From Roseovarius sp. 217 (GTDB taxonomy: Bacteria; Pseudomonadota; Alphaproteobacteria; Rhodobacterales; Rhodobacteraceae): a DNA stretch of 64,000 nucleotides. A program made the position numbers and the translations under genes. The stretch covers positions 1,152,500-1,216,499 of the forward strand of contig NZ_CH902584.1 in assembly GCF_000152845.1 (NCBI RefSeq). Direction: 5' to 3'. This document shows, piece by piece, positions 16,506 to 25,805 of this stretch; the first letter of the stretch is position 1; every line of letters begins with the position of its first letter. Under the pieces are notes generated by a model. The model had not been told where the DNA came from and ran no database searches. It was given only the letters and a program-made list of their open reading frames with translations.

Positions 16506-17485
16506 GTGTCAGTCTCCTGTTGAACGTCGCCAAGGGCGATCAAGGCAATCTCTCCGTCCCAATAGGCGCGCAATCGCGTCGCGGCCTGCCAAGACCGCAG
16601 GCCGGAACGGCAGGCGAGCACGGCACGCGCGCCTTGGGGGCGGGTGTCGGGGTTATTGAAATCGGGGACGCAGCGGCGGATGGCGTTTGGCAGCGCGGGA
16701 CCGCTCTCAGTCTCGGCGCGCAGGTCGATCAGCCAGTCGTCGGGTGTGATCTGACCGGTCGCGATAAAGCGGAAACCGTTCTCTGGCTCGGGCGCACCAT
16801 CAAAGCGGAAACCGCCAAAGCGATGGCCAATCGCCTCGAACGTCACGAGTTGACCAAGCGGATCAGGCTCTATTCCGGCCAAAACGGCCAGTGCCATCTG
16901 CGCCTGAAGGCTACCTATGACGCCAACCGACGGGCCCAGCACGCCATCGGCATCGCAACTGCCCAGCCGGTCGGGCAAATCCGGGAAAAGCGCGCGCAAA
17001 GAGGGCGCGCCAGCGCAGAAGCCGCCCACATAGCCAGAGGTGCCAACGATGGAGGCGCTGATCAGCGGCTTGCCTTGCGTCAGGCAGGTGTCGGACAGCA
17101 CATAGCTCGCCGCGAAACTGTCAGCGCAGTCGAGAACCAGATCGGCGGCAGCGACATAGCGGGGAGCGTTTAGCGGATCAAGCGGCTCTAACACGGCGGA
17201 AATCGTGCAATCCGGGTTGAGAGCGGTCATATGTGTGGCCGCAACCCGTGCCTTGTGTTTGCCGATATCCGCCATGCGAAACAGCGTCTGACGGTGCAGG
17301 TTGCTGAGGGAAACGTGGTCACCATCCATCAACGTGATCCGCCCGACGCCTGCACCCACGAGGTAGTGCAGCACCGGCACCGCCAGCCCGCCTGCGCCCA
17401 CGACCAGCACATGCGCCGCGGCCAGCCGGTCCTGCCCCACGGTCCCGAACTCGGGGAGGGCGATCTGACGCGCATAACGACTCAT
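16502..17485 (-). CDS. thiF: ThiF/MoeB-type adenylyltransferase with C-terminal rhodanese-like domain
   Basis: A 327-residue E1-like enzyme that adenylates the ThiS C-terminus. The ATP-binding Rossmann motif is VLVVGAGGLAVPVLHYLVGAGVG (read near residues 26-48), followed by DGDHVSLSNLHRQTLF, the usual E1 site. The C-terminal ~90 residues look like a rhodanese domain (WLIDLRAETES, then ACRSGLRSWQAATRL with a possible persulfide Cys), which could supply sulfur in cis. The zinc CxxC pairs of MoeB are not evident. The ATG at 17485 (MSRYARQIALPEF) overlaps the thiE stop; a start six codons earlier is possible. Confidence 0.85.
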   Translation of the reverse strand: MSRYARQIALPEFGTVGQDRLAAAHVLVVGAGGLAVPVLHYLVGAGVGRITLMDGDHVSLSNLHRQTLFRMADIGKHKARVAATHMTALNPDCTISAVLEPLDPLNAPRYVAAADLVLDCADSFAASYVLSDTCLTQGKPLISASIVGTSGYVGGFCAGAPSLRALFPDLPDRLGSCDADGVLGPSVGVIGSLQAQMALAVLAGIEPDPLGQLVTFEAIGHRFGGFRFDGAPEPENGFRFIATGQITPDDWLIDLRAETESGPALPNAIRRCVPDFNNPDTRPQGARAVLACRSGLRSWQAATRLRAYWDGEIALIALGDVQQETDT

Positions 17486-18078
17486 CCAGTCACGTCCAAC
17501 CATTGCCGCACCCGAGCTTCGGGGTCAGGGTTGAGGGTAATGTCCGTCACGGCAGAGACCACATCCGCCCCGGCGCTCAACGCGCCTTGCGCACGCTCCA
17601 CCGACATGCCGCCGATTGCGATGAGGGGGATATCACCGATCAGGTGCTTCCATTCCGTCAGCTTGCCCAGCCCTTGTTCGTGCCACTTCATCTTTTTCAG
17701 GATGGTCGGATAAACCGGACCAAGCGCCACGTAATCAGGGGCATAGGACAGCGCGCGGTCCAGTTCGGCATGGTCATGGGTGCTAAGCCCGATCTTGATC
17801 CCGGCGCGGCGGAGCGCAGGGATATCGGCGGTATCGAGATCCTCTTGCCCCAGATGCACCCAAGTGCAGCCTGCATCAATCGCCGCCTGCCAGTGATCGT
17901 TAACCACGAGAATTGCACCATGGGCGCGGCACAGACCCTGTGCCAGCGCGATTTGCTGTTTCAGCATGCCGTTGGGAACATCCTTGATCCGCAATTGGAC
18001 CAACCCCACGCCGAGCGGCAGCAGACGGTGCAACCAGTCGGCGTGATCGAAAATCGGATAGAAACGCGGCAAGGTCAT
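17482..18078 (-). CDS. thiE: thiamine-phosphate synthase
   Basis: A 198-residue TIM-barrel enzyme that joins hydroxymethylpyrimidine diphosphate and thiazole phosphate to thiamine phosphate. Motifs include LVQLRIKD (pyrimidine/diphosphate binding), VVNDHWQAAI, VHLGQEDL, GLSTHDHAELDRA and YVALGPVYPT, and the closing IAIGGM phosphate loop. It is coupled to thiG (stop and start share a base) and to thiF (ATGA). Confidence 0.92.
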   Translation of the reverse strand: MTLPRFYPIFDHADWLHRLLPLGVGLVQLRIKDVPNGMLKQQIALAQGLCRAHGAILVVNDHWQAAIDAGCTWVHLGQEDLDTADIPALRRAGIKIGLSTHDHAELDRALSYAPDYVALGPVYPTILKKMKWHEQGLGKLTEWKHLIGDIPLIAIGGMSVERAQGALSAGADVVSAVTDITLNPDPEARVRQWLDVTG

Positions 18079-18848
18079 CAGGTAAAGGCCCTCCCCAGAA
18101 CGGGGGTCGAAGGTGCCGCCATGTCGCGCGGCTCCATCGGGTCGGCTTCAAAGGCCAGCCGCCCGGCCTCTAGCGCGCGCGCGAACCCTTCGGCCATCAT
18201 GGCCGGATCGCCAGCCTTGGCGACGGCGGTGTTCAGAAGAACGGCGTCATAGCCCAGTTCCATCGCGTGCGCCGCCTGTGAGGGAAGGCCAAGGCCAGCG
18301 TCGATCACCAAGGGCAGATCGGGGAAATGCGCGCGCAAACTGCGCAATCCATAGATATTGTTGAGTCCCAGCCCCGTACCAATGGGTGCGCCCCAAGGCA
18401 TCAGAACCCGGCACCCGGCCTCGACAAGCCGCTCGCAGAGCACGAGATCCTCGGTGCAGTAAGGGAACACCTGAAACCCGTCCTCAGACAGGATTCGGGC
18501 CGCCTCGACCAATCCAAAGGGGTCGGGCTGCAGGGTGTCGGCATGGCCGATTACCTCTAGTTTGATCCAGTTGGTGTCAAAGATCTCGCGCGCCATTTGC
18601 GCCGTGGTCACCGCCTCGCGCACCGAGTGACAGCCGGCCGTATTGGGCAGGACGTGCACGCCTAGTTCGCGGATCATGTCCCAGAATGCCTGTCCCGCGC
18701 GGTCGCCCCCGGACTCCCGGCGCACCGAAACGGTGGCGATGCCCGCGCCAGAGCGGCGGAACGCCTGCGCGAGGATCGCCGGCGACGGGTATTGCGCAGT
18801 GCCCAACATCAGCCGCGATGCGATCTCGGTCTCGTAGAAAACAGGCAT
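18078..18848 (-). CDS. thiG: thiazole synthase
   Basis: A 256-residue TIM-barrel protein that builds the thiazole phosphate ring from deoxyxylulose phosphate, dehydroglycine and ThiS thiocarboxylate. Recognised by [17 protein letters not shown] near the start, [18 protein letters not shown] with the Schiff-base Lys, and the phosphate-binding end region [19 protein letters not shown] and [13 protein letters not shown]. Length is normal. It follows thiS with one base between. Confidence 0.95.
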   Translation of the reverse strand: MPVFYETEIASRLMLGTAQYPSPAILAQAFRRSGAGIATVSVRRESGGDRAGQAFWDMIRELGVHVLPNTAGCHSVREAVTTAQMAREIFDTNWIKLEVIGHADTLQPDPFGLVEAARILSEDGFQVFPYCTEDLVLCERLVEAGCRVLMPWGAPIGTGLGLNNIYGLRSLRAHFPDLPLVIDAGLGLPSQAAHAMELGYDAVLLNTAVAKAGDPAMMAEGFARALEAGRLAFEADPMEPRDMAAPSTPVLGRAFT

Positions 18849-18849
18849 C

Positions 18850-19047
18850 TCAGCCCCCTTGCCGTGGTGCGACGATCTCGATGCGGTCGCCGTGATTCAG
18901 TCTCTGTTCCGGCCTTTTTATAGCAGGAACAAAACTTTCATTCACCGCTGTGGCCACCTTGGCCTCGCCATAGCCCAACTCGGTCAGCAGCGCGTCGAGC
19001 GTTGTGGCTGCGGTATCCTGCGTGGTGCCGTTAACCGTGATATTCAT
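18850..19047 (-). CDS. thiS: sulfur carrier protein ThiS
   Basis: A 65-residue ubiquitin-fold sulfur carrier ending in the required Gly-Gly (APRQGG). The ATG at 19047 (MNITVNG) fits the family start; the eight extra residues of the longer frame come from thiO, whose end overlaps thiS by 17 bp. ThiF adenylates the last Gly and the thiocarboxylate is used by ThiG. Confidence 0.93.
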   Translation of the reverse strand: MNITVNGTTQDTAATTLDALLTELGYGEAKVATAVNESFVPAIKRPEQRLNHGDRIEIVAPRQGG

Positions 19048-20020
19048 GGGCCAAAAACTCCGGGTTTGCATTGTCGCCTGTCACCAAACCGGCCACCATC
19101 CGTGCCACGATAGGCGACAGAAGAAAGCCGTGACGAAAGAGGCCGTTGGCATAGATCGTGTCCCCTTTGCGGATGATGCGCGGCAGGTTGTCGGGAAAAG
19201 CTGGGCGAGCGTCTGCACCGATCTCCATCACCTCCGCCTCGCCAAAGGCCGGGTGCAGTGCGTAGGCAGCAGAGAGCAACTCCATCACAGACCGGACCGA
19301 GGTGCGCCCGCGTTCCTCACTTTCGATCTGCGTCGCACCCAGCATCAAAACACCGTCTCCACGTGGGACAATATAGAGTGGAAAGCGGGGATGAAGTAGA
19401 CGGATGGGCCGATTTAGGGTCACATCCGGGGCGCGCAGGATGACCATTTCGCCTTTGACGCCCCGCAGTTCAGGCAATGCATCTTGCGCCGCAAGTCCGC
19501 GGCAATCGATCACAGGGCCATGCGGGGTCTCAGCGCTTTGCTCGAATACGACGCCAGAGAGAACAAGCCAATCCCGCAACTGCGCGAGGGCCATGCGCGG
19601 GTTAATATGCGCCTCATCTTTGAAATACAGCGCACGAGCGTGATGCTCGGCCAAATGCGGCTCTAACTTGGCCAGTTCCTCACTTGATACCAGCCGGTGC
19701 CCCTTGGTCCTTCGGGCAAATTGATCCAGTTCGCGGCGATCACGTTGCAACGTTACCACAAGAGTGCCTTTACGCTCGACTTTGACGCCCTGTGCTGACC
19801 ACCAATCCGCCGCCTGTTGACCCAGGCGGACTACGGGTTCTTCTGCACTGAATCCTTCACAAAAAGGCGCAAGCATACCCCCCGCCCACCAAGAACATGC
19901 GGTTGGTCCCGGCTCTGGCGCAGGATCACGCAGGATCACGCGCGCGCCTTGTGCGATCAACTCTGTGGCAACGCAGAGGCCCACGATCCCCGCCCCTCGT
20001 ATGGTGATCGCCTTGCTCAT
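19031..20020 (-). CDS. thiO: glycine oxidase ThiO
   Basis: A 329-residue FAD enzyme of the D-amino-acid oxidase family that makes dehydroglycine for thiazole synthesis. It begins MSKAITIRGAGIVGLCVATEL (FAD Rossmann motif) and ends with FRHGFLLSPIVARMVAGLV, the usual FAD-closing region. The ATG at 20020 overlaps the thiD stop (ATGA); the longer frame lies inside thiD. Presence of ThiO instead of ThiH indicates the aerobic route. Confidence 0.92.
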   Translation of the reverse strand: MSKAITIRGAGIVGLCVATELIAQGARVILRDPAPEPGPTACSWWAGGMLAPFCEGFSAEEPVVRLGQQAADWWSAQGVKVERKGTLVVTLQRDRRELDQFARRTKGHRLVSSEELAKLEPHLAEHHARALYFKDEAHINPRMALAQLRDWLVLSGVVFEQSAETPHGPVIDCRGLAAQDALPELRGVKGEMVILRAPDVTLNRPIRLLHPRFPLYIVPRGDGVLMLGATQIESEERGRTSVRSVMELLSAAYALHPAFGEAEVMEIGADARPAFPDNLPRIIRKGDTIYANGLFRHGFLLSPIVARMVAGLVTGDNANPEFLAHEYHG

Positions 20021-20811
20021 GTCCAGATCTCGTGAAAATGATGCACCGGGCCATGTCCTTGGCCGATCTCCAACATGTTGGCGGCCAGAATCGCCCGATG
20101 CAGCCAGATATGTGCGTTTTCTACCGCTTTGGGCAATGTTAGGCCCTTTGCGAGCCCCGCCGTGATGGCAGAGGACAGAGTACATCCCGTCCCATGGGTG
20201 TTGCGCGTGGCGATACGGGGCGCGTCGAACCTCACCACCCCGTCAGAGATCAGCCAATCGCTGCAAGTGTCGCCGCGTCCGTGTCCACCCTTCATCAGTA
20301 CCGCTTGAACACCCATGTCGCGCAGGCGCTGACCTTGAGCTTGCATCTCAGCGTCATCCTCAGCCTCTGAGGCGCCAAGAAGGCTCGCGGCCTCGGGTAA
20401 ATTCGGGGTCATTAGATCGGCACGCGGCAAAAGCAGCGCGATCAAAGCCTCTCGGGCTGCATCCGGCAAGAGCTTTGCTCCGGATTTGGCAACCATGACC
20501 GGATCAAGCACGATCGGTCCGGAGTACCCCGCCAGAGCCTCTGCCACGGTCTCGATCAGGCTGGCATCGCCCAACATGCCAATTTTGATACAATCGACCC
20601 TGATATCGCCCAAAACAGCAGCGATCTGAGCGGCAACAACGGCATTCGGAACGGGATGCACATCGGTGACCGCACAGGTGTTTTGTGCGGTCACCGCGGT
20701 GATCACACTGGTGCCGTAAACACCCAGGGCCGAAAAGGTTTTGAGGTCCGCCTGAATCCCCGCACCTCCACCGCTATCGGAGCCCGCGATTGTCAATGCC
20801 GTTGCCACCAT
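20017..20811 (-). CDS. thiD: hydroxymethylpyrimidine / phosphomethylpyrimidine kinase
   Basis: A 264-residue ribokinase-fold kinase, first gene of the thi operon, phosphorylating hydroxymethylpyrimidine twice. It begins VATALTIAGSDSGGGAGIQADLKTFSALG, the family hallmark, and has the anion-hole segment NTHGTGCTLSSAITAGLA with the catalytic Asp/Cys region. The AGAGGA ribosome-binding site lies seven bases before the ATG and can be masked by the riboswitch (separate entry). thiC is not in this window. Confidence 0.95.
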   Translation of the reverse strand: MVATALTIAGSDSGGGAGIQADLKTFSALGVYGTSVITAVTAQNTCAVTDVHPVPNAVVAAQIAAVLGDIRVDCIKIGMLGDASLIETVAEALAGYSGPIVLDPVMVAKSGAKLLPDAAREALIALLLPRADLMTPNLPEAASLLGASEAEDDAEMQAQGQRLRDMGVQAVLMKGGHGRGDTCSDWLISDGVVRFDAPRIATRNTHGTGCTLSSAITAGLAKGLTLPKAVENAHIWLHRAILAANMLEIGQGHGPVHHFHEIWT

Positions 20812-20818
20812 CGGCCAG

Positions 20819-20953
20819 TCCTCTCATGTCGAGGGAAACGGACTTGGGACGCGTGTTGCGTGCTGATGTCCGTTCCCTACGCCGGTATCAACCGGATCAG
20901 GTTCGATGGGTTGACGTAATGTCTCTCAGCCCGAAAACGGGCACCCCAACGGA
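20819..20953 (-). promoter_or_regulatory. TPP riboswitch (THI element) with translational expression platform
   Basis: Read on the minus strand, the conserved THI-box parts occur in order: GGGGTGCCC, GGGCTGAGA, ACCC, GAACCTGATCCGG, and GATACCGGCGTAGGGAACGG. P1 is TCCGTT (20948-20953) with AACGGA (20869-20874). Downstream, GTCCGTTTCCC (20833-20843) can pair with GGGAACGGAC (20868-20877), competing with P1. Alternatively TCCCTC (20831-20836) can pair with GAGAGGA (20819-20825), which is the thiD ribosome-binding site. Ligand-stabilised P1 would therefore free the strand that hides the site, giving translational repression of the thi operon. Confidence 0.93.
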
Positions 20954-21012
20954 TGTTGCCAATAGCTAACAGCCGATTTCTTATGCTGCAAGAGGAGATT
21001 GCAGGATAGGAC

Positions 21013-22452
21013 ATGTCGCAAACAGGACTCAAGGCTTCGCGTAATCGCGTCAGGGTGAGGAAATGTTCCTTGCAGAAAGATGCCTTGATGTCCTTTGCTC
21101 CGGTGCCTCATCAGTTTGATAAGATCGCTGACTTTTCGCTTGATCCTTCGGTTTCCATTCCTGAGGCGGTGCTTGAACGGGCCGCATTACTGCTTGTCGA
21201 CACACTTGGGGTTGCGGCGGGGGCGGCATCGCTCGACGTGAGTAGGATCGCGCGCGAGTTTGCGGTCGATTTTCACGGTGCGAGTAGTGACAAACACAGC
21301 GCAACTTTGCTCTTTGATGGTCGGCGCTGCGCGAGGCCGGGGGCGGCTTGGGCCTTGGCCACGCAGATTGACAATCTCGATGGGCATGATGGCTACAACC
21401 CGACCAAGGGACATATCGGCTGTGCCCTGGTGCCAGCGCTCTTTGCCTATGCCGAGCAATCCTTGGATCTGACCGGGCGGCAGGCGCTCACAGCCCTTGC
21501 CGTGGGCTATGAGATAGCCGCGCGGGCGGGCGTCGCGCTGCATGCAACCACCGCTGATTACCACACGTCGGGGGCATGGAATGCATTAGGGGTCGCGACA
21601 CTCGGGGCACATCTTCGGAGGCAAACGCCCGAGGTGTTGCGTCAGGCCATGGGTATCGCCGAATACCATGGGCCGCGCAGTCAGATGATGCGCGAGATTG
21701 CCAATCCCACCATGCTGCATGATGGCTCAGGAATGGGCGCATTGGTTGGGATTTCGTCTCTGATACAGGCCGAGCGTGGCTTTATCGGCGCGCCCGCCAT
21801 CACGGTCGAAGGGGCCGACGTGACGCATATTTGGGGAGATTTGGGACAGGATTGGACGCTCTTGCGGAACTACATTAAGCCCTATCCAATCTGTCGTTGG
21901 GCCCATGGTGCGCTCGAAGGCGTTCGCGTGCTGATGGTCGAGCACGCGGTTACTGGACCCGAAATCGAGACGCTTGAGGTTGCAACCTTTGCTGAATCTG
22001 CTGCGCTTTACTCCGGACTTCCCACCACCACCAGCGAGGCACAGTATTCGCTTGGCTTTGCTCTCGCGTCCTTGTTGGTTCATGGGCGGATCGGCCCGGA
22101 ACACATAACCGGCGCAGGACTTCGGAATGCAGACGTTGCCAAGATACATGCCCGTATCACCGTGCGCGAAGAACCGCGCCATTCCGCCCGCTTTCCCGCC
22201 GGGCGCTGGTCGGATGTCACGGCCATCCTGCGGGACGGGCGGCGGCTTTCCTCAGGCGATGTCAATGCGCGCGGCGGACCTGAGGCCCCGATGCCCGAGG
22301 CGGACATAAGAGCCAAGTTAGATGCAATGGCTGGTCATGTTCTGTCCGCAGGGCGCATCTCCGCGCTCTGGGATATGAAAGAGAGACTATTGCAGCCCAA
22401 TACACTCTTTTCCGAGCTGACCGCTCTTGTCACTCGTGCCCCGGACCAGTGA
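21013..22452 (+). CDS. MmgE/PrpD family protein
   Basis: A 479-residue protein of the MmgE/PrpD family, which includes 2-methylcitrate dehydratase and cis-aconitate decarboxylase. The helical-domain motif LLVDTLGVAAGAAS, the segment DGHDGYNPTKGHIGCALVPALFA and the ending domain with KPYPICRWAHG are family features. The first ATG has a good AGGA site; a start at 21088 (MSFAPVPHQF) would remove a basic 25-residue leader and is possible. No prp or itaconate genes are near. The gene is transcribed away from the thi operon, so its substrate is open. Confidence 0.85.
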   Translation: MSQTGLKASRNRVRVRKCSLQKDALMSFAPVPHQFDKIADFSLDPSVSIPEAVLERAALLLVDTLGVAAGAASLDVSRIAREFAVDFHGASSDKHSATLLFDGRRCARPGAAWALATQIDNLDGHDGYNPTKGHIGCALVPALFAYAEQSLDLTGRQALTALAVGYEIAARAGVALHATTADYHTSGAWNALGVATLGAHLRRQTPEVLRQAMGIAEYHGPRSQMMREIANPTMLHDGSGMGALVGISSLIQAERGFIGAPAITVEGADVTHIWGDLGQDWTLLRNYIKPYPICRWAHGALEGVRVLMVEHAVTGPEIETLEVATFAESAALYSGLPTTTSEAQYSLGFALASLLVHGRIGPEHITGAGLRNADVAKIHARITVREEPRHSARFPAGRWSDVTAILRDGRRLSSGDVNARGGPEAPMPEADIRAKLDAMAGHVLSAGRISALWDMKERLLQPNTLFSELTALVTRAPDQ

Positions 22453-22454
22453 CG

Positions 22455-22481
22455 AAAAAAGCCCCGCCATGAAGGCGGGGC
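22455..22481 (-). terminator. intrinsic terminator of ccrM
   Basis: On the minus strand an 8-bp GC stem (GCCCCGCC/GGCGGGGC, loop TTCAT) is followed by TTTTTT. It lies 55 bp after the ccrM stop and also just after the convergent MmgE/PrpD stop. Confidence 0.85.
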
Positions 22482-22535
22482 AGGTCAATGGTGCCCGAGA
22501 AAGTCAGGCCTTGGGCACCGGCGGTGTCTTGGGGA

Positions 22536-23741
<1,206 letters not shown>

Positions 23742-23751
23742 ATAGGGTTAG

Positions 23752-24372
23752 TTATTCTTCTTGATACAATATATTGTGGACTGGTTTGAATGAACGTCTA
23801 TGGTGTGGGGTCACCCCAAGATTTAGAAGCGCTTGCTTGTGGCTTTTCGACGGGTATCCTGCGTTTCGCTCCCAGCCATAACCGGGAAACTGTTGCGCCA
23901 AATCCCACATGATCTGATCGCGCCTGATTTTCGCGACAATTGAGGCTGCCGCAATAGAGAGTGAAATGGCATCGCCGCGCACAATGGCGCGGGCTGGCAG
24001 GGTCAGACCGCGTGGGATCAGGTTGCCATCAATCAGCGCGAGGTCAGGCGCAAGTCCAAGCCCCGCAATTGCACGCTCCATCGCGAGATGTGAGGCGCGC
24101 AGGATATTAAGCCGGTCAATCTCGTCTACGCTGGCATGGGCGACACTGACATGTGCCGTCGCGAGGATTACGCCACAGAGCGCCGCGCGACGGGCAGCAC
24201 TCAGCTTTTTGGAATCATTCAGGCCTTCGGGAATATTGCCCGGATCCAGGATCACGGCGGCGGCGGTCACCGGCCCCGCCAGCGGTCCGCGCCCGACCTC
24301 GTCAACACCGGCAATGCGCCGATAGCCCTGTGAATGGGCGGTGTGTTCATGGCTGAAATCAGGACCGGACAT
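23752..24372 (-). CDS. rnhB: ribonuclease HII
   Basis: A 206-residue RNase HII that removes ribonucleotides from DNA. Motifs: [19 protein letters not shown] (the first catalytic Asp-Glu pair), LIDGN (third acidic residue), and [15 protein letters not shown] followed by [14 protein letters not shown] with the last Asp region. Start [10 protein letters not shown] at 24372 was preferred over a start five codons upstream. The rnhB-ccrM order is common in Rhodobacterales, which supports both calls. Confidence 0.93.
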   Translation of the reverse strand: MSGPDFSHEHTAHSQGYRRIAGVDEVGRGPLAGPVTAAAVILDPGNIPEGLNDSKKLSAARRAALCGVILATAHVSVAHASVDEIDRLNILRASHLAMERAIAGLGLAPDLALIDGNLIPRGLTLPARAIVRGDAISLSIAAASIVAKIRRDQIMWDLAQQFPGYGWERNAGYPSKSHKQALLNLGVTPHHRRSFKPVHNILYQEE

Positions 24373-24404
24373 GGCCCGCAAATACACAGGGCGGCGGCAA
24401 ATGC

Positions 24405-24427
24405 AAAGGGAGGGGCAAGCCCCTCCC
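24405..24427 (-). terminator. probable intrinsic terminator
   Basis: A perfect 9-bp stem (GGGAGGGGC/GCCCCTCCC on either strand, two-base centre) lies 22 bp after the stop of the small secreted-protein gene at 24449. On the minus strand TTTGCATTTG follows, a weak T-tract. Confidence 0.6.
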
Positions 24428-24448
24428 CCTCCCGTCTGCTCGAAGGGT

Positions 24449-24931
24449 TCAGTAATAGCCGTATTGGTTCAGACAATTGTCGCGATAGATCACCTGATGA
24501 TGCCCGCCTACGCGCACGGCACAGGCTGACGGCAGGGCATTGTAAGAACCGTAACGCTGGTTCAGGCAGCGGCCAGAATATCCAGCCCGGTTGCCCGCGT
24601 AGACACGACAGGCCCCCGGCAAGTTGACGCGCTGCGCCCGGCCATAGGTGTTGCCATAGCCTCCGCGACCGTTGCCATGGCCGCGATCGTCATAGGCGTT
24701 GTCATGGCGACGATCATGGTTGTAGTCATTTCGACCATCGTAGTCCCGATACCCGCCGTTGTTTTTCTGCTTGTTGTTGCTGGCAATCGCCGCGCCAACG
24801 ATTGCGCCCAAGGCAAGCCCAACGGCGAGGTTGCGATTGTCGCTTTTATCGCGGGCAAGCGCAGGCGTTGCGGTGACCGTGGTCAGCGCAAGAGCGCCGA
24901 TCATAAGGACTGAGGTGAACTTGCTGAACAT
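24449..24931 (-). CDS. small secreted protein, glycine-zipper-like segment and Asp/Gly/His-rich middle
   Basis: A 160-residue protein with a clear signal peptide ([26 protein letters not shown]). After it comes a short hydrophobic glycine-zipper-like stretch ([17 protein letters not shown]), then a low-complexity region rich in Asp, Asn, Gly, His and Tyr, and finally a C-terminal domain with six cysteines in pairs ([15 protein letters not shown], then SACAVRV and [10 protein letters not shown]), suggesting periplasmic disulfides. I do not recognise the family. It stands tandem with a second gene of similar build 27 bp upstream. Confidence 0.7.
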   Translation of the reverse strand: MFSKFTSVLMIGALALTTVTATPALARDKSDNRNLAVGLALGAIVGAAIASNNKQKNNGGYRDYDGRNDYNHDRRHDNAYDDRGHGNGRGGYGNTYGRAQRVNLPGACRVYAGNRAGYSGRCLNQRYGSYNALPSACAVRVGGHHQVIYRDNCLNQYGYY

Positions 24932-24958
24932 CGGACGCTCCTTTCAGATGCGACGAGT

Positions 24959-25354
24959 TTAGTTGCGATGATTGTCCCGGTGGTAAGGAACGTGGTTGCC
25001 ATACCCGCGCTGATAAACCGGGCGGCCTTGGTGTGGACGCCCATAGCCACGCTGGGGTTGATAATAGCGCTGCTGGTTGTAGTGATGCCGCTTGGGGCTG
25101 TGGTTGTAGACCTGCTTGTGATGTCTTTTGGGGGCATAGTAGGGTTGCTGATATCCGTGACCACGTGTGACATAATCCTTGCGGCGGTCGCGGTTACGGT
25201 CGTCGGAAATCGCGGCGCCGACGATGGCCAGCGCAGCCACACCGGCGATGATGGCGGCGGTCTCGCCCCGGTTCTGCGCTTGGACAGGTGCGGCGGTGAG
25301 GCTGGTCACGGTCAGAGCCGCGCCGATGATGAGAGCGATGAACTTGCGATGCAT
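24959..25354 (-). CDS. small secreted protein, His/Tyr/Arg-rich
   Basis: A 131-residue protein with a signal peptide (MHRKFIALIIGAALTVTSLTAAPVQA) and a short hydrophobic segment IIAGVAALAIVGAAIS, as in its downstream neighbour. The last ~75 residues are dense in His, Tyr, Arg, Gln and Pro and look disordered; clusters such as KRHHKQVYNHSPKRHHYNQ could bind metals or polyanions. The ATG at 25354 has AAGGA at good spacing, while the ATG two codons earlier is too close to it. Function unknown. Confidence 0.65.
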   Translation of the reverse strand: MHRKFIALIIGAALTVTSLTAAPVQAQNRGETAAIIAGVAALAIVGAAISDDRNRDRRKDYVTRGHGYQQPYYAPKRHHKQVYNHSPKRHHYNQQRYYQPQRGYGRPHQGRPVYQRGYGNHVPYHRDNHRN

Positions 25355-25547
25355 GGTCATTCCTTTCAGGATGCTGACGGTCGTTACTCTGCGTCGGCCC
25401 ACATGACCGGACGCTGTAACCCAAGGGTGAGGGCAGGCTGTCCAGACAGGCAATAACGCCCAGATGATATCAGATAACACGCCGTTTCGCGGTCACTCCG
25501 TCGCACAAGTTATTGAATAGCTGCTGGCCTTGGCGCATCTTCGCCGA

Positions 25548-25781
25548 ATGACACAAAGCATACGCCCCCTCATTCTTGCCTTTGGCCTCGTCCTTGCCGC
25601 ATCTTCGGCGCATGCGGCCTGTCAGGTGGAATACAAGGCCAAGCGCGACAAACCGCTTGAGCTTTATTACGACGTGACCGTCGTGAACGCGCCCTGCGCC
25701 TCGGCAGAGGCGGCCCTTCGAGCGCAACTGGCACAGCAAGGGCTGACCTTGCTCAAGGTGCTGTCGAAGAAGGAAAACTAA
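25548..25781 (+). CDS. small periplasmic protein of unknown function
   Basis: A 77-residue protein starting MTQSIRPLILAFGLVLAASSAHA, a signal peptide that would be cut after AHA. The mature part is only ~54 residues with two cysteines (CQVEYKAK and NAPCASAEAAL) that could form a disulfide. It lies 24 bp before the membrane winged-helix gene and probably shares its transcript. I do not recognise a family. Confidence 0.65.
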   Translation: MTQSIRPLILAFGLVLAASSAHAACQVEYKAKRDKPLELYYDVTVVNAPCASAEAALRAQLAQQGLTLLKVLSKKEN

Positions 25782-25805
25782 GGTGACTTTTTCACAGGCA
25801 CTCCG

